DNA of 64,000 nucleotides from Euphorbia lathyris (lineage: Eukaryota; Streptophyta; Magnoliopsida; Malpighiales; Euphorbiaceae), in the NCBI RefSeq assembly GCF_963576675.1, contig NC_088919.1, forward strand, positions 44,972,501 through 45,036,500, read 5' to 3'. Positions 44,305 to 54,690 of the stretch are shown here, piece by piece (within the stretch, counting starts at the first letter, position 1; every line of letters starts with the position of its first letter). The notes beneath the pieces were generated by a model that had not been told where the DNA came from, ran no database searches, and saw only the letters and a program-made list of their open reading frames with translations. The position numbers were made by a program, and so were the translations under genes.

Positions 44305-45778
44305 CTAGGCAAGATTCACGCCTTCCATCCCGGAAGCCTCCGGATCATTCCTTTCTATAGCAGCAGTATTCTCGTGCCTAGTATCCCCGAATAACGGTAG
44401 ACTTCCTTCCTCCAACTCCTCAGAAAAATTTGACAGGATTGAGAATGGGTTATTATCAGGCTCCATCCTAATTCGCTTGCCTCTCTTATCCATCTCCTTT
44501 CCTCTGGATAGCAGCCGTACTGGTGAGGCGGAATTTGCCATGGTTGCATTGATCTTGCTCATCACAGAGGACTTAGAACTTCCTTCTTCCAAGCGCCGTC
44601 TTCGCCCTGTCGAAGTTATCTCCAAGTTAGCAGCATTGTTTCTCCCGTCCTCTCTTATCCGGTTATCAGAGTGTCCGTGGTTCTACATTTAGTTCCCCGG
44701 TTCTGACGCAGCAAACTGAAATTCAGCGAGGTTTCTGGGCTTGGTTGTGGATCTGTCGTTCAGTTCTTGGTCACCCTGAATGGGGCTTTCCTTTGACGTT
44801 GGAATCATGTTTCGGGGTCGGTTGAACTTTCATCACGGGACTATCATCCACGGGTCGTATTCAATCTGTGCTTCAGCAATACCAGCTTCTGAGGATTCAT
44901 GGTTCAACATGGTTTGGTCTTCATTCATGTGCGTGGAGGCATTGTGTTCTGTCTGGATCACCACGATGTCAAATAGACAATCTTTTTGTATGTGTCTGTA
45001 TTGTCCACACCGAGTGCAAGTGGTATAGAGTCCCTCATATTCCACGCGCTGTTCTGATCCTTCTAGGGAGAATCGTGCAATCAGGGGCTTTTGGAGGTTA
45101 ATCTCGACACAAACCCTAGAAAATTTGCCTCTGGCCGCTTTTGCTGTGTTCTCATCGACTTTCACTGGTTTCCCTACCGCTTCAGCCACTGCCAGTAAGA
45201 GGTTTTCATTGTAATACCATAAGGGGAGCTCAGGAAAGCGTATCCAAACCATGGTCGTGTCCACAAGTGCTTTTGAAGGAGAGAAGTCGGCACTCCACAT
45301 TCTTACTGTAAGGTAATTACCCTGTATCATCCATGGTCCATCTTTTATTACATGTTCTCTATCCAGGTCGTTGTCGAGTTTAACCACATAGAAACCATGC
45401 CTCAAGTCCATCACTGTAATCTCTGATTGGTTTCCAAAGCTCTTTGATTCTTCTGCTTAATGCCAGATAACCTAGGTTGTGCCTTAGTGACTTGACGATC
45501 AAGGCACTCTCCCATTGCTTCATTAGTTGTTTTTTCAGGTTTGGATCGATGTTCACGACAGGTTCCAACGGGTTCCTATCTTCAAAGTTAATTCGAACTT
45601 GGCCTGATTCTCGGTAGTTAATACGTACCTGGGGTTTTCTGTTGTCAGCCTTTGTTGTAAGTAAGTCCTTGCATGATGCTTTTGGTGTCGATTTCCCAGG
45701 CTGCGCCTGCGGGTTCTCATTCTTATCCGGTGGAACGAGGGTGTTCGGGGTAGGGAGCGAGGGCGGCGGCTGCTGCAT
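44305..45778 (-). pseudogene. LINE ORF1 (DUF4283-like, CCHC zinc knuckle), frameshifted
   Basis: It begins MQQPPPSLPTPNTLVPPDKN. The first frame runs to 45380 and then the homology passes to another frame (VMDLRHGFYVVKLDNDLDRE) around 45415-45430, so there is a one-base shift. The middle reads GPWMIQGNYLTVRMW, MVWIRFPELPLWYY and EAVGKPVKVDENT, the DUF4283 pattern of plant L1 ORF1. A knuckle CTRCGQYRHIQKDC follows. The C-terminal part is Arg/Lys-rich. The protein would bind LINE RNA. The last part (44305-44625) is open. Confidence 0.8.
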
Positions 45779-45944
45779 TATCGTTTCAACTAAAATTACA
45801 TTCTGTTTAAATTATTTTGAAAGAGTACACTAAGAGTCTTTTGGAGATACTCTAAGATTTATTCTCACGTTGTACATTTATTACATTCACCCTCAAATGG
45901 GAGCATAAATATTAATCATGATCAGTTTGCTATAGATTTAGGAA

Positions 45945-46885
45945 GGGAAAATTACAAAACTGGGTCAAATGGGAGACCCATTTACTCCACCTATTACATA
46001 TCTAGACTTTATTTTTGTGACTTTTCCAAAATACACTAATCTTTCATCTTCCCCTTCCCCTTCCTCTTCTAAATGCACTATTTCTCTTCTCCTTCCCAGT
46101 CTTCTCTTGAGATCAATCAAGATAAATCGATCGATCATACAGCCCAGAAATTCGATTGGCCTTCGTCTGCCTCGATCAATGCGAAATTTCTCATGATTGG
46201 ATTGAAAATGTGTAAGTCATCACAAAATCCTGTAAACTGCATCTAAGTCTTCTTTCTGGGCTTCTCCATGAATTGTTGAAATTAGAGATGGTTCAGCTTC
46301 CACTGGTTCTTACGATGATCTTATTTACTATGAATGCATTCTCTTTGATTTATAGGTCCCTGGCAGGACGACTTTGCTTAAGACCGTAATGCTACACCCG
46401 TTCTCTCGTTGAAAGAGGAAGATGCGGTGTGATCCAAACGAAGACTACGAAGTTCCACTCGTGAAGCCATCGCTGTTCTTCCTAGAACCATCGATGTTCT
46501 TCCTAGAGCCATCGCTGCTCTTCTCGGATTTGCGAAGTATGCGAATTAGTGAATTTTGTTAAAAACACATCCAGACTTTGCATATGCTAATTAAAATCAT
46601 CAACTAAACCAAACATTAGCTTCGCAGGCTTCGCATATGCTAACTAAAATCATCAACTAAACCAAACATTAGCTTCGCAGGCTTCGCATATTAGCTTCAC
46701 AAGCTTCGCATATGCTAGCATCTGCGAAGTCAGATGGGAGGGAGACAGCGGCGCTGTAAAATTACAAACAGATTGAGGGTATTATGGGAAATTCACACAA
46801 AAACAGTCTAGATATATAGTAGGTTGAGTAAATGGGTTAAATATGTATATAGGTCTCCCATTTGACCCAATTTTTTAATTTTCCC
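45945..46885. mobile_element. Mutator-like element, non-autonomous, 9-bp target duplication
   Basis: GGGAAAATTACAAAACTGGG at the left end and GGGAAAATTAAAAAATTGGG inverted at the right continue as inverted repeats (GTCAAATGGGAGACC..., CCATTTACTC) for about 70-85 bp with one indel. The perfect 9-bp duplication ATTTAGGAA lies at 45936-45944 and 46886-46894. It has no transposase. The interior holds short repeats and a few splice-like segments of unknown origin, so capture of gene pieces is possible but not shown. Confidence 0.85.
46566..46735. repeat. Tandem repeat inside the second Mutator-like element
   Basis: A unit of about 57 bp containing CTTCGCATATGCTAA, TCATCAACTAAACCAAACAT and TAGCTTCGCAGG is repeated twice and then partly. 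A shorter array of about 24 bp units (AGCCATCGCTGTTCTTCCTA) lies just before it at 46468-46527. Confidence 0.7.
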
Positions 46886-46894
46886 ATTTAGGAA

Positions 46895-47932
46895 ACAACT
46901 TGCAACTCTCCTGACATGCAAGTTTCTCTCGGGTAATGACTCACTGTTTTTCTAAAACTGAACAATAGAGGCAAAAACTCAAAAATATAAAATATATGCT
47001 CAAGCGCAATCTCAAATCAATATCATTCATAGAAACTCAAATTTATTTAGGATATAAAATGTAATTTGGGAAACACAACTCAGAAGAACAAATCACACAA
47101 ACAGATAAGGGGAGATGACATCGGAACAACAACCTCGTTGGAAATAGATAGAACTTGATTGAAGCAACATTTAAGAGGCTTCCAGCAATGTTAACACAAA
47201 GAAGGAGATTCACAAAAAAAACAAATTGGACAGACAAAGAAAGAAGAGAGAGGTGATGGCTGAAACAAGCCTCATCGAGTTGGAGCTTCAACGCCTCAGC
47301 AGCCCTACAAAGTTAAAATCACAAAGAGTGGACCAAAATTACCCACTAAATGGAAGTAGGATCCATAAAATCAAAATCAAAATAGTCGAAGGAGCAGCAA
47401 CACAATCCACTAGTATCAAGGATGGAGCCGAAATTTTCGAAACTGCACACCAACACTAGAGAAAAAGGAGAAGTCATCAAGAAAATGCCAGAAAGCGACC
47501 ATTAAAACCCAATACAGTATAACAAAACCCAGGAAACTTTGAACATTCTAGATAGAGAGAAAGAAGGAGAAGGAGAAGGAGACGATATCGGAGAAAAAAG
47601 GAGCTCCATCAGAGGACATCACATGTGTCCTTAAAAAGTTTCACAGAACATTGTCTCTCTAAGATAGAAAACAAAACAATTTCAAGACAGTACCTAGAAG
47701 CTCTACTAGGCGAGAGTCACTACGCATGTGCTTCACATGCTGAGAGATTGGTTATCAAAATCTACAGATCCAAATGTCGGTGACAGAGGAAGCTTGTGGC
47801 AAGGGTGGTAAGAATAATTGAGGTGAAGAAAAATGTCACCTAAAGACCACCTTCTATACAACAGAAGAAACCTTGGAAAAATCAATCCAGAAATTGAAGC
47901 CAAACTAGACTCTAATACCATGTGTCACGTGC
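46895..47932 (-). mobile_element. Probable remnant of a minus-strand copia-like element
   Basis: At its right edge the minus strand reads CATGGTATTAGAGTCTAG, very like the TGGTATCAGAGC primer-binding site that follows copia LTRs. The bases directly beyond the inserted LTR element (from 52275) read, on the minus strand, ...TATGGTTTGTGACA, a plausible LTR end. The interior shows no intact coding frame and no second LTR was found. Otherwise nothing recognisable. Confidence 0.35.
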
Positions 47933-49020
47933 AACCAGAACACATCCATAGCATATGCCAAGTCAAATGTGCAACGAGCCTGCAGAAAGGGTCGATGGGC
48001 AAATAGGTCATTTTATCGTGTCTCGAGATTAGGCGAGATAAGTAATGTCACTAGGAATATGGGAAAACAGTCATAGAGGCAAAGGCAACCAGACAGTGGA
48101 CAATTGACTTTGGGTGAGAGTGAGTGTCCCTTATAGTGTGGCTTATACCGACTTAGTGGCTGGCAGGACTGGGCGTTCGTATGTTCCATTCACCACCAGT
48201 CCACAACAGGAGCTACAGAGGTAAAATTGGCACCAATATTTATGGGTTAATTCTTTAGACCATTTATAGCCTATGGAACTTGGGTCATACGGGGAAATAT
48301 TTAAGAATGTGAAGATTTGACTAAAGGCCAACCTGCAGTCCCGGAAGAGTCTACCTACCTACACCAACAGACTTGCGCGTGGGTAGGACGCCCGCCTAAC
48401 CTCTAAAAATGACCAGCACCAAAAAGTAATCTCCTTATTGGTAAGGAAGACTCCAAATAACCCCAAAGACTTTCTGAATAAAGAAATGGGATGTCAAATA
48501 TGACCAAGGAGTGCCCATATGTGATAGGAAGGTTCCTAAATCAATAGAGTAGACTTGGACCTTTGAACATTGACTTGGGCTTGATATTATTGACTGGAGC
48601 CATGTGGCTGTATCTCGAGCCATGTGTTTAAGTCTAGATAAGGAGAGATTTCAGGAAGGAATCTCTATCCTTTGATTGTTGTAATCTTAGCCTTTCATTT
48701 CTAGCTTGCATGCCTATAAATAGAGGTAAGGACATTTCATTTAAGAAGGTCAAATAGGTTGGATTAATTGTTCCGGTAAAAGCCTTTCACTTGTATTTAT
48801 AGATTTGTAAACCCATTATATGTAGAGCATTCTTTTTATAAATAAAATTCATTGTGTAACAGTAGTCTTCTGTTGCATTATAGTAATTCTATTTCGTTGC
48901 ATTTCTTGCTTGCTTCATTTCGTTAATTGAGCATGATTGAGTTAAAACTAACTAGCAACTAGAGACAGAATTGTTAGTGCTGCACAGGGTTCAATTGCCG
49001 AAAGAATTATGCCCGTGAAA
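47933..49020 (+). repeat. 5' LTR of the gag-protease element
   Basis: 1088 bp. It contains CTATAAATAGAGG (TATA box at 48715-48726) near its 3' third, and AGTCTTCTGTTGCATTATAG downstream. Confidence 0.85.
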
Positions 49021-49081
49021 GTTGGTATCGGAGACAGAAGTTAGGACAGACTGCTAACGAATTTTCAACAAATTGCACAAT

Positions 49082-50290
49082 GACAGGGTCAAGTGAAGAG
49101 GTCGTACTGACTACAATTTAAGAAGAGCAAAAGAAGGGAAGACGATGTTGATCCAAGTAAAAAAATGTCTTAGTCGAGTTCAAAGGTAGGCTGGCGAAGT
49201 GTGAAATTATTGTAGCTGAGAGCCTTGAGAAGTTTGAGGAATTAGACAGTCGCCTAGAAGAGGTCCCAGGAGTGGCATTCTGGGATGAATTATTTCCAGC
49301 TTTGAATTGTGTTGCCATTGGTGGGAAAGATTGAGACGAGACTTTAGGAGCCACCTTCTAGAATGAGATTTCCGCTCTTAGGCAAAAGATAGAGAGAGCT
49401 CTTGCAGAAGTAGTCACCTTTAAAGCTGAACTTGGAGGAACCATGAGAATGTAGCCCTTTGTATGTGGGCAACTGCAAATTGGGTTGCATCTATATCAAC
49501 CGCCTTTGGTCACCAGAGACTATAGGTACCAAAGGAGAAGGCGTATGGTGGTGCCAGAAATTCCAAAGATATCGACAATTTTCTTTGGAGCTAAAAAAGT
49601 ACTCCGGAGTGCTTGGCGTCGATGATGCCAAGGTGATTAACATAGTGCCCTTTTATTTGGAGGATTCTACCATGATATGCTGAAGAATGAAGGAAGTAAA
49701 AATGCAATGATGCATGTGTTCGATTACTTCGTGCGACGATTTTGAAACCTCAATTTTATCCTGAGGTGGTGAGCTAGAAAAGAGAACAAGATTGAGGCAT
49801 ATGAGACAACGTGGCAGTTTGCGTGAATATGTGAAACAGCTTTTTGAAATTCTACTGGAACTGTCGAGTTATCCATAGGACGAGGCCTACTATCTATTCA
49901 TCGATAGGCTATAACTATTGGAAATTTTAAAGTTCAGAGGAGGAGTGCCAAAAATCTTTCCTCGGTCATAGTTATTGTTGATTCACTGGTGTAGTTTGAT
50001 AAGTTAGAGAGACATACATCCGGTCAAGATAGAGGGACAAACAACATGAGCGGGGGAGACAAGACTATTGAAACTTACAAACCCACCAATCAAAAACCTA
50101 GAAACTCACAGCCACCCAAAGGTAAGGAAGTAAAAATATGGCACAACATCTTAAATTTTTCTTTTGTGAGGGACCTCACCAGACTAGAGAATGCACTAAG
50201 AAAAAAAATTGTTTGTACTAGTGCACGAACTTAAGGAGCAAGAACGGGAAACAGAACCGGAGCCAGAGCAACACATAGGGTCTTTCTAGC
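49082..50290 (+). pseudogene. Chromovirus-type gag remnant
   Basis: In shifting frames: AYGGARNSKDIDNFLW and GVDDAKVINIVPFYLEDST, the conserved segment of chromoviral Gag, around 49530-49670. Near 50155-50200 comes a zinc knuckle CEGPHQTRECTKKK whose first cysteine is replaced by Phe. Stops and frameshifts occur throughout. Confidence 0.7.
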
Positions 50291-50346
50291 TCTTAAATGC
50301 CATCAAGAGGGTAGAAATGTTGCGGAAGCCAAAACATAGGGGTTAA

Positions 50347-50856
50347 ATGATCGTCGAGGTTACAATGGGTCAGCGGGTTGCAAAAGCATTGTTAGACACG
50401 AGAGTAACCCACAACTTCCTCAATATGAGAGAGGTGCAAAGGTTGTGCATCAAGATCTATAAGGAGCCAGGATGGCTCAAAGTTCTGCATTTTGAGCCTA
50501 TGCCAATTCATAGTGTGGTAGAAAATGTTTCGATCAAGCTTGGCACGTGGACAGGCTACATGAAATTTTCCATCGTGAAGATGGACGATATCCTGATTAT
50601 TCTTCTCATGGAGTTTTTCAACAGCATCCAGGTAATGCCCATTATGTTCATGGATTCCATGTGTACTATGGACAAAGGGGACGTGAGAACGGTACCGTTA
50701 TACCAAGATGACATGGGAAAAGCCAAGGGAAATGTAGTTGCTAATAGGGTTACAAAAAGTCGAGCTATCGGAAACACTGATGGGTCAAAGACCCCTAGAG
50801 AAAGGGGAATGCATAAGGGCCAAGAGTGTGGCGAAGGCAAGAAGCAATGCGGGTGA
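50347..50856 (+). pseudogene. Retroelement aspartic protease remnant
   Basis: The open frame holds KALLDTRVTHNFLNMREVQ where the family has DTGATHNFI, so the active-site glycine is Arg and the alanine is Val. It continues with SIKLGTWTGYMKFSIVKMDD and MEFF, matching the protease-to-linker region of chromoviruses. It is inactive by these substitutions. No reverse transcriptase follows; the purine tract and 3' LTR come only 270 bp later. Confidence 0.7.
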
Positions 50857-51125
50857 CAAAGTCATCACCCTACCGGATGATCTTCTACAACAAGCACCAA
50901 GGATAAAATGGTGTGTCTGCGGGACAGTAGGAAAAGAGCAAGGTAAAGAAAATCTTGCCGATTGGACCGTGAGAGTGGACACTTGTCTACCAGAGGAAAT
51001 TCCAACATCGAGCCATAAAGGCACAAATCGAGTAAAATCCCCAAGCGACTAACCGAAAGTGGGGACAAAGCAGTTGCCAAACCACTAGAGGCAATGGGGG
51101 CATTTCCTATTGGAGTGGGGGAGTA

Positions 51126-52272
51126 TGTCACGTGCGGTCAGAACTCATCTGTAGTGCGGGCCAAGTCAAACATGCAATGGGCCCGTGGAAATGGTCAAGG
51201 GGTAAACGGTCATTTTACCGCGTCTCGGGACTAGGCGAGACTAGTAAAGTCATTAGTCACGTGGGACGATAGTCATAGAGGAGGAGGCAACCAGGCAGCA
51301 GGTAAGTGACTTTGGACAGAGTGAATGCCCCGCAATAGCGTGGCTTATACCGATTGAGTGGTTGGTACGAGTGGACGTTTGTATGTTCCATTCACCACTA
51401 ATCCACAACAGGAACTACAGAGTTCCAATTGGCACCAAACTTTGTGAGTTGATTCTTTAGACCATTTAGAGCCTATGGAGTTTGGGTTGTGCGGGAAAAT
51501 ATTTATGAATGTAAAGAATTGGCTAAAGCTCAAGCTGAGGGCTAGATAGAGTTTGCTTCCGTGCATTAGTGGGCTCGTGCGTGGGTGGCACGCCCACCTA
51601 ACCTCCAGAAATGACCAGCACCGAGAGCTAGTCTCCTTATGGGTAAGGAAGACTCCAAATAACCTAAAGACTTTCTGAGTATAGAAATGGGACGCCAAAT
51701 ACGATCAAGCAGTGCCCAGATGTGATAGGGAGGTTCCTAAGTTAAGAGAGTATACTTGGACCTTTGAACATTGACTTGGGCTTGATGCTATTGAATATAG
51801 CCATGTGGAAGTCTCAAGCCATGTGGCTATGTTGTATAAGGGGAGATTTCAAGAAGGAATCTCCACCCTTTGATTGTTGTAATATTAGCTTTTCATTTCT
51901 AGCTTGCATGTCTATAAATAGAGGATAGAATATTTCATTTAAGAATGTTGGATAGGCTGGATTGCTCCAGCAAAAAACCTTTCACTTGTATTTATATATT
52001 TATAAATTCATTGTATGTAGAGCATTCTTTCTACTAATAAGAGATATCATAAAACATTCTTTATATCAATAAGAGATATCGTTAAACTGTTCTCAAATTC
52101 AAGGTGCAACACTTGAAGTATTCCGTTGCATTCAAGAATTCTATTCCCCTACATTTCCTTCTTGCTTCGTTTCGTTAACTGAGGAGGATCGAGTTAAGGC
52201 TGACTAGCAATCAAAGGCATAATTGCTAGTGCCCCACGGGGTTCAATTGCAGAAAGAATTGTGCCTTTGACA
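51126..52272 (+). repeat. 3' LTR of the gag-protease element
   Basis: 1147 bp. TATA box at 51913-51924. It has an extra segment near 52030-52100, including two copies of AATAAGAGATATC, relative to the 5' LTR. Confidence 0.85.
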
Positions 52273-52274
52273 CA

Positions 52275-52777
52275 TGTCACAAACCATAAAAATATAGAAA
52301 ATTCCATGAGATACCATATAGATTAAAAGACTAGACGAATATGTTTACTTAAGAGCAATACATATATACAAGGCATTCCTAAAATTACTCTCTAAATTAA
52401 GGAAACATAATAACCCTATTAGTCATCTATAGTTGTCTTGTAGTAGACTATATTCAACAAGTATGTAAACAATCTGTAAATTCTAGTGTAAACTATTATC
52501 AAAAGGGTCAATAAGGTTCCTTCAAAAAAGCAATTACACATGAATCTCCAATGCAAAGTCACCACTTATTGTGAACATAAGCAACTTGTCTTGAAGCATA
52601 AAATTAGTGAATTACAGCTGCAGGCATTGGAGTTATTAAATACCATGATATTCTAGGATTCACAAATAGAGATGTTTTTAATGCCTATGAGTGTTGAATT
52701 GAGTTATTTCAGATGCCTGAGTATTCCGGCAACCAGTAGATGCTCGAGCCCCCACCCGACCCGTCTGGATCCGCCAC
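52275..52777. other. Spacer and 3' UTR of the WRKY gene
   Basis: No gene seen. The left part may be LTR sequence of the minus-strand copia remnant. The right part (about 52560-52777) is probably the 3' UTR of the WRKY gene on the minus strand. Confidence 0.4.
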
Positions 52778-54690
52778 TCATGTGATGGGTTTGGTTCTAG
52801 TTGTGGATGCCTTTGCATTATTAGGTTCAGAATTTGATCCCCTAACAGGCATTTCATGGTTATGTTTTCCCTCATAGGTTGTAATAAAAGCTCCTGGATC
52901 TTCTGATACTCTCTCCACATACTTCCTCACGTTGCATTTCGGACCCGTACATCTGTAGTAACTTCTGCAAACACAAAGTTCATTTCTTTGATTCAAATGA
53001 GATAGATAATTAGCAAACAATTTATAACATCTTAAACAAAGTAATTGAGTTCTAACCTGGGATATGGATTTCCCTTGACAACCTTCTGCCCATATTTTCT
53101 CCAGCGAAAACCGTCTCCTACAATGTCTGTATCTGTAGAATTCGGCACTGTTTGACGGGTTGGCTCTTGAGCTGCTGCTTCATTTGATTGATTCTCACTC
53201 TTCCTGGAAAAAAAAACCCATCACTTCAGTAACAGCAAAAAAGACCAAATTAGTAGTCTGCAGTTTAGAACCCTCCATAGTCACATTATGGTTCGAGTTC
53301 GAGTTTGAGTCGTATTACGAGCAGATACTCGACTCTATGAAAGTATAACAATACTAAAAAAAAAAGACAATTTCCTTTCCCTCTTTTTAGATTGACTATT
53401 TAAAAATGGTTAAGCTTTCTTTACCTTCTTTTACTTTTAGGTTCCTCTTCATCTGCTTCTAATGCCTTGCTTCCTTCTTCGCATTCCCCGCTATGACCAC
53501 AAGAGTTTTCAGAAGTAACAGCATTTCCAACAGGATCAATGGAAGCTCTACTCTGCAAAATTGGATGAACAGCCAATCCTATTTCATTCTGATTTTCAGA
53601 ACCTTCATTTCTTTCATTTGGCTGATTATTCCACAATGGAAAACTCGTATCTTGAGCATTAATGGCATCAGGTACAACACCTAGCCCTTGCATTGCTGAT
53701 GAATTCCGTTTCGGAGGAGGCGGCTTTGAATGGTTGTGTTCACCCTTGTATACAATCTCTGCAATCTGTCCATCCAATGATCTTTCAACCTTCTTCTTCA
53801 CAGGACAATTCGGATGCGTGCACTTGTAGTAACTTCGCGGATACTCGCTTCCTTTCACTTGCTTTTGTCCGTATTTTCTCCAGTTATAGCCATCGTAAGA
53901 AGGACGATCCGCGCTACAAGCTACAGACTTAGGATCCTCCTCTTGGTTTTGGGATGATAATCTTGAGGGTTCAGTTGTCTGATCCATTTGTATATGAGAT
54001 GGAATGTTCTGCTGAAAGTTCGAGGCGGGCTGGGATTCAAAACTCTGTTTATCTTGGTTTGGATGTCGAATTCGAGCCTCTGCTGATGGTAGATGACTAG
54101 CATTGAAGTTTCCCTGGTAAGAAGAAAATGTTTTATTCTTGCTCTTAAGTTTTTGTCAGAAGTAGAGCATAGATTTCTGCAAATTCAACATCATATGATT
54201 CACATGAATTCCACGAGAACACGACTAAAGCAAGAACCGAAGTAAAAATTAGCTACTCACCATGTTTGCCAGAAGAGAAACAGTTGTCTTTGACACAAGC
54301 TTGGCCTGTGGTTTGTATAAAGTAGGTCTGCTATCCAATTTCAAAACATTATCAGATACATTCTGTAGTGCAGTTTCCGAAAGGCCAGCCTGATATTTCA
54401 AGAAACAACAAAGTTCAGAGGAAAGACTCGTGAAGAAGACCGAACTTATTTCAGAGGTAATCAGTGATCACCTGGGAAGAACCTGAAGCATGACTTGGAT
54501 TGAGCACTGCCTTGAACCTCACTGTTTTTGGTCTGATAGCCACAAATGTGTTTTCAGAAGATACATTAGGTGGAGGAGAACTATTGATGGCGCCCGAAAG
54601 GAGCTCTGTGAAGGACCTGAAATTGGAGCAACTAGGCCTCGAAGCTACTGGCTTCGATACAATTACCCTCTCTCCTTCCTTCATCTCCAT
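52778..54690 (-). CDS. WRKY44: Group I WRKY transcription factor, WRKY44/TTG2-type, 5 coding exons
   Basis: Exons on the minus strand by eye: 54690-54472, 54389-54261, 54113-53425, 53203-53057, 52964-52778. They sum to 1371 nt, 456 residues. The start is the ATG at 54690 (MEMKEGERV); TAA lies in frame four codons upstream. The N-terminal block [19 protein letters not shown] and the stretch [20 protein letters not shown], then VSLLANM, are shared with Arabidopsis TTG2. There are two WRKYGQK domains, at about residues 194-200 and 380-386. Their zinc ligands are C214, C219, H242, H244 (C-X4-C-X22-HxH) and C400, C405, H429, H431 (C-X4-C-X23-HxH). KSKRRK is a likely nuclear signal. Intron 4 falls at PYPR/SYYRC, the conserved position in C-terminal WRKY domains. 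TTG2 controls trichomes, seed-coat tannin and mucilage; the same role here is inferred. Confidence 0.9.

Larger units (their letters stand above)
40026..45803 (-). mobile_element. Full-length L1-type LINE, decayed
   Basis: It reads right to left and ends in poly-A (T run at 40026-40037 on the plus strand) after GTAACC. A 7-bp target duplication TGTTTAA lies at 40019-40025 and 45804-45810. It holds both LINE ORFs in order: ORF1 with a CCHC knuckle, then ORF2 with endonuclease, RT, zf-RVT and RNase H. Numerous stops and frameshifts show it is dead. It was inserted in the outer MITE. Confidence 0.9.
27390..45852. mobile_element. PIF/Harbinger-like MITE expanded by nested insertions
   Basis: The left end AAGCAACTCCAACAGTCTTT and the right end (inverted) GAGTATCTCCAAAAGACTCT match at about 19 of 25 positions. 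Both are flanked by TAA (27387-27389 and 45853-45855). This ATCTCCAA-type terminus with a 3-bp TAA duplication fits Tourist/PIF-Harbinger MITEs. Removing the hAT element (27547-39847) and the LINE (40026-45803) leaves about 380 bp, a normal MITE length. The middle part (39848-40018) carries CTCTCTCC and AATAATTTATTATT tracts. Confidence 0.65.
47933..52272 (+). mobile_element. Non-autonomous chromovirus-like LTR element (gag-protease only)
   Basis: Long direct repeats 47933-49020 and 51126-52272 both start TGTCACGTGC and end in the AATTRTGCC region. A methionine-type primer-binding site GTTGGTATCGGAGAC follows the left one, and a purine tract GTGGGGGAGTA precedes the right one. CATG lies on both flanks (47929-47932 and 52273-52276). 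The 2.1 kb interior codes only for broken gag and protease; there is no RT, RNase H or integrase. The two LTRs differ by many substitutions and indels, so it is much older than the Tat element. Confidence 0.85.

Noticed and set aside
41455..45101. Plus-strand frames opposite the decayed LINE (for example 41455-41745 and 44780-45101)
   Set aside because: They are complements of ORF1 and ORF2 fragments, with no independent support.
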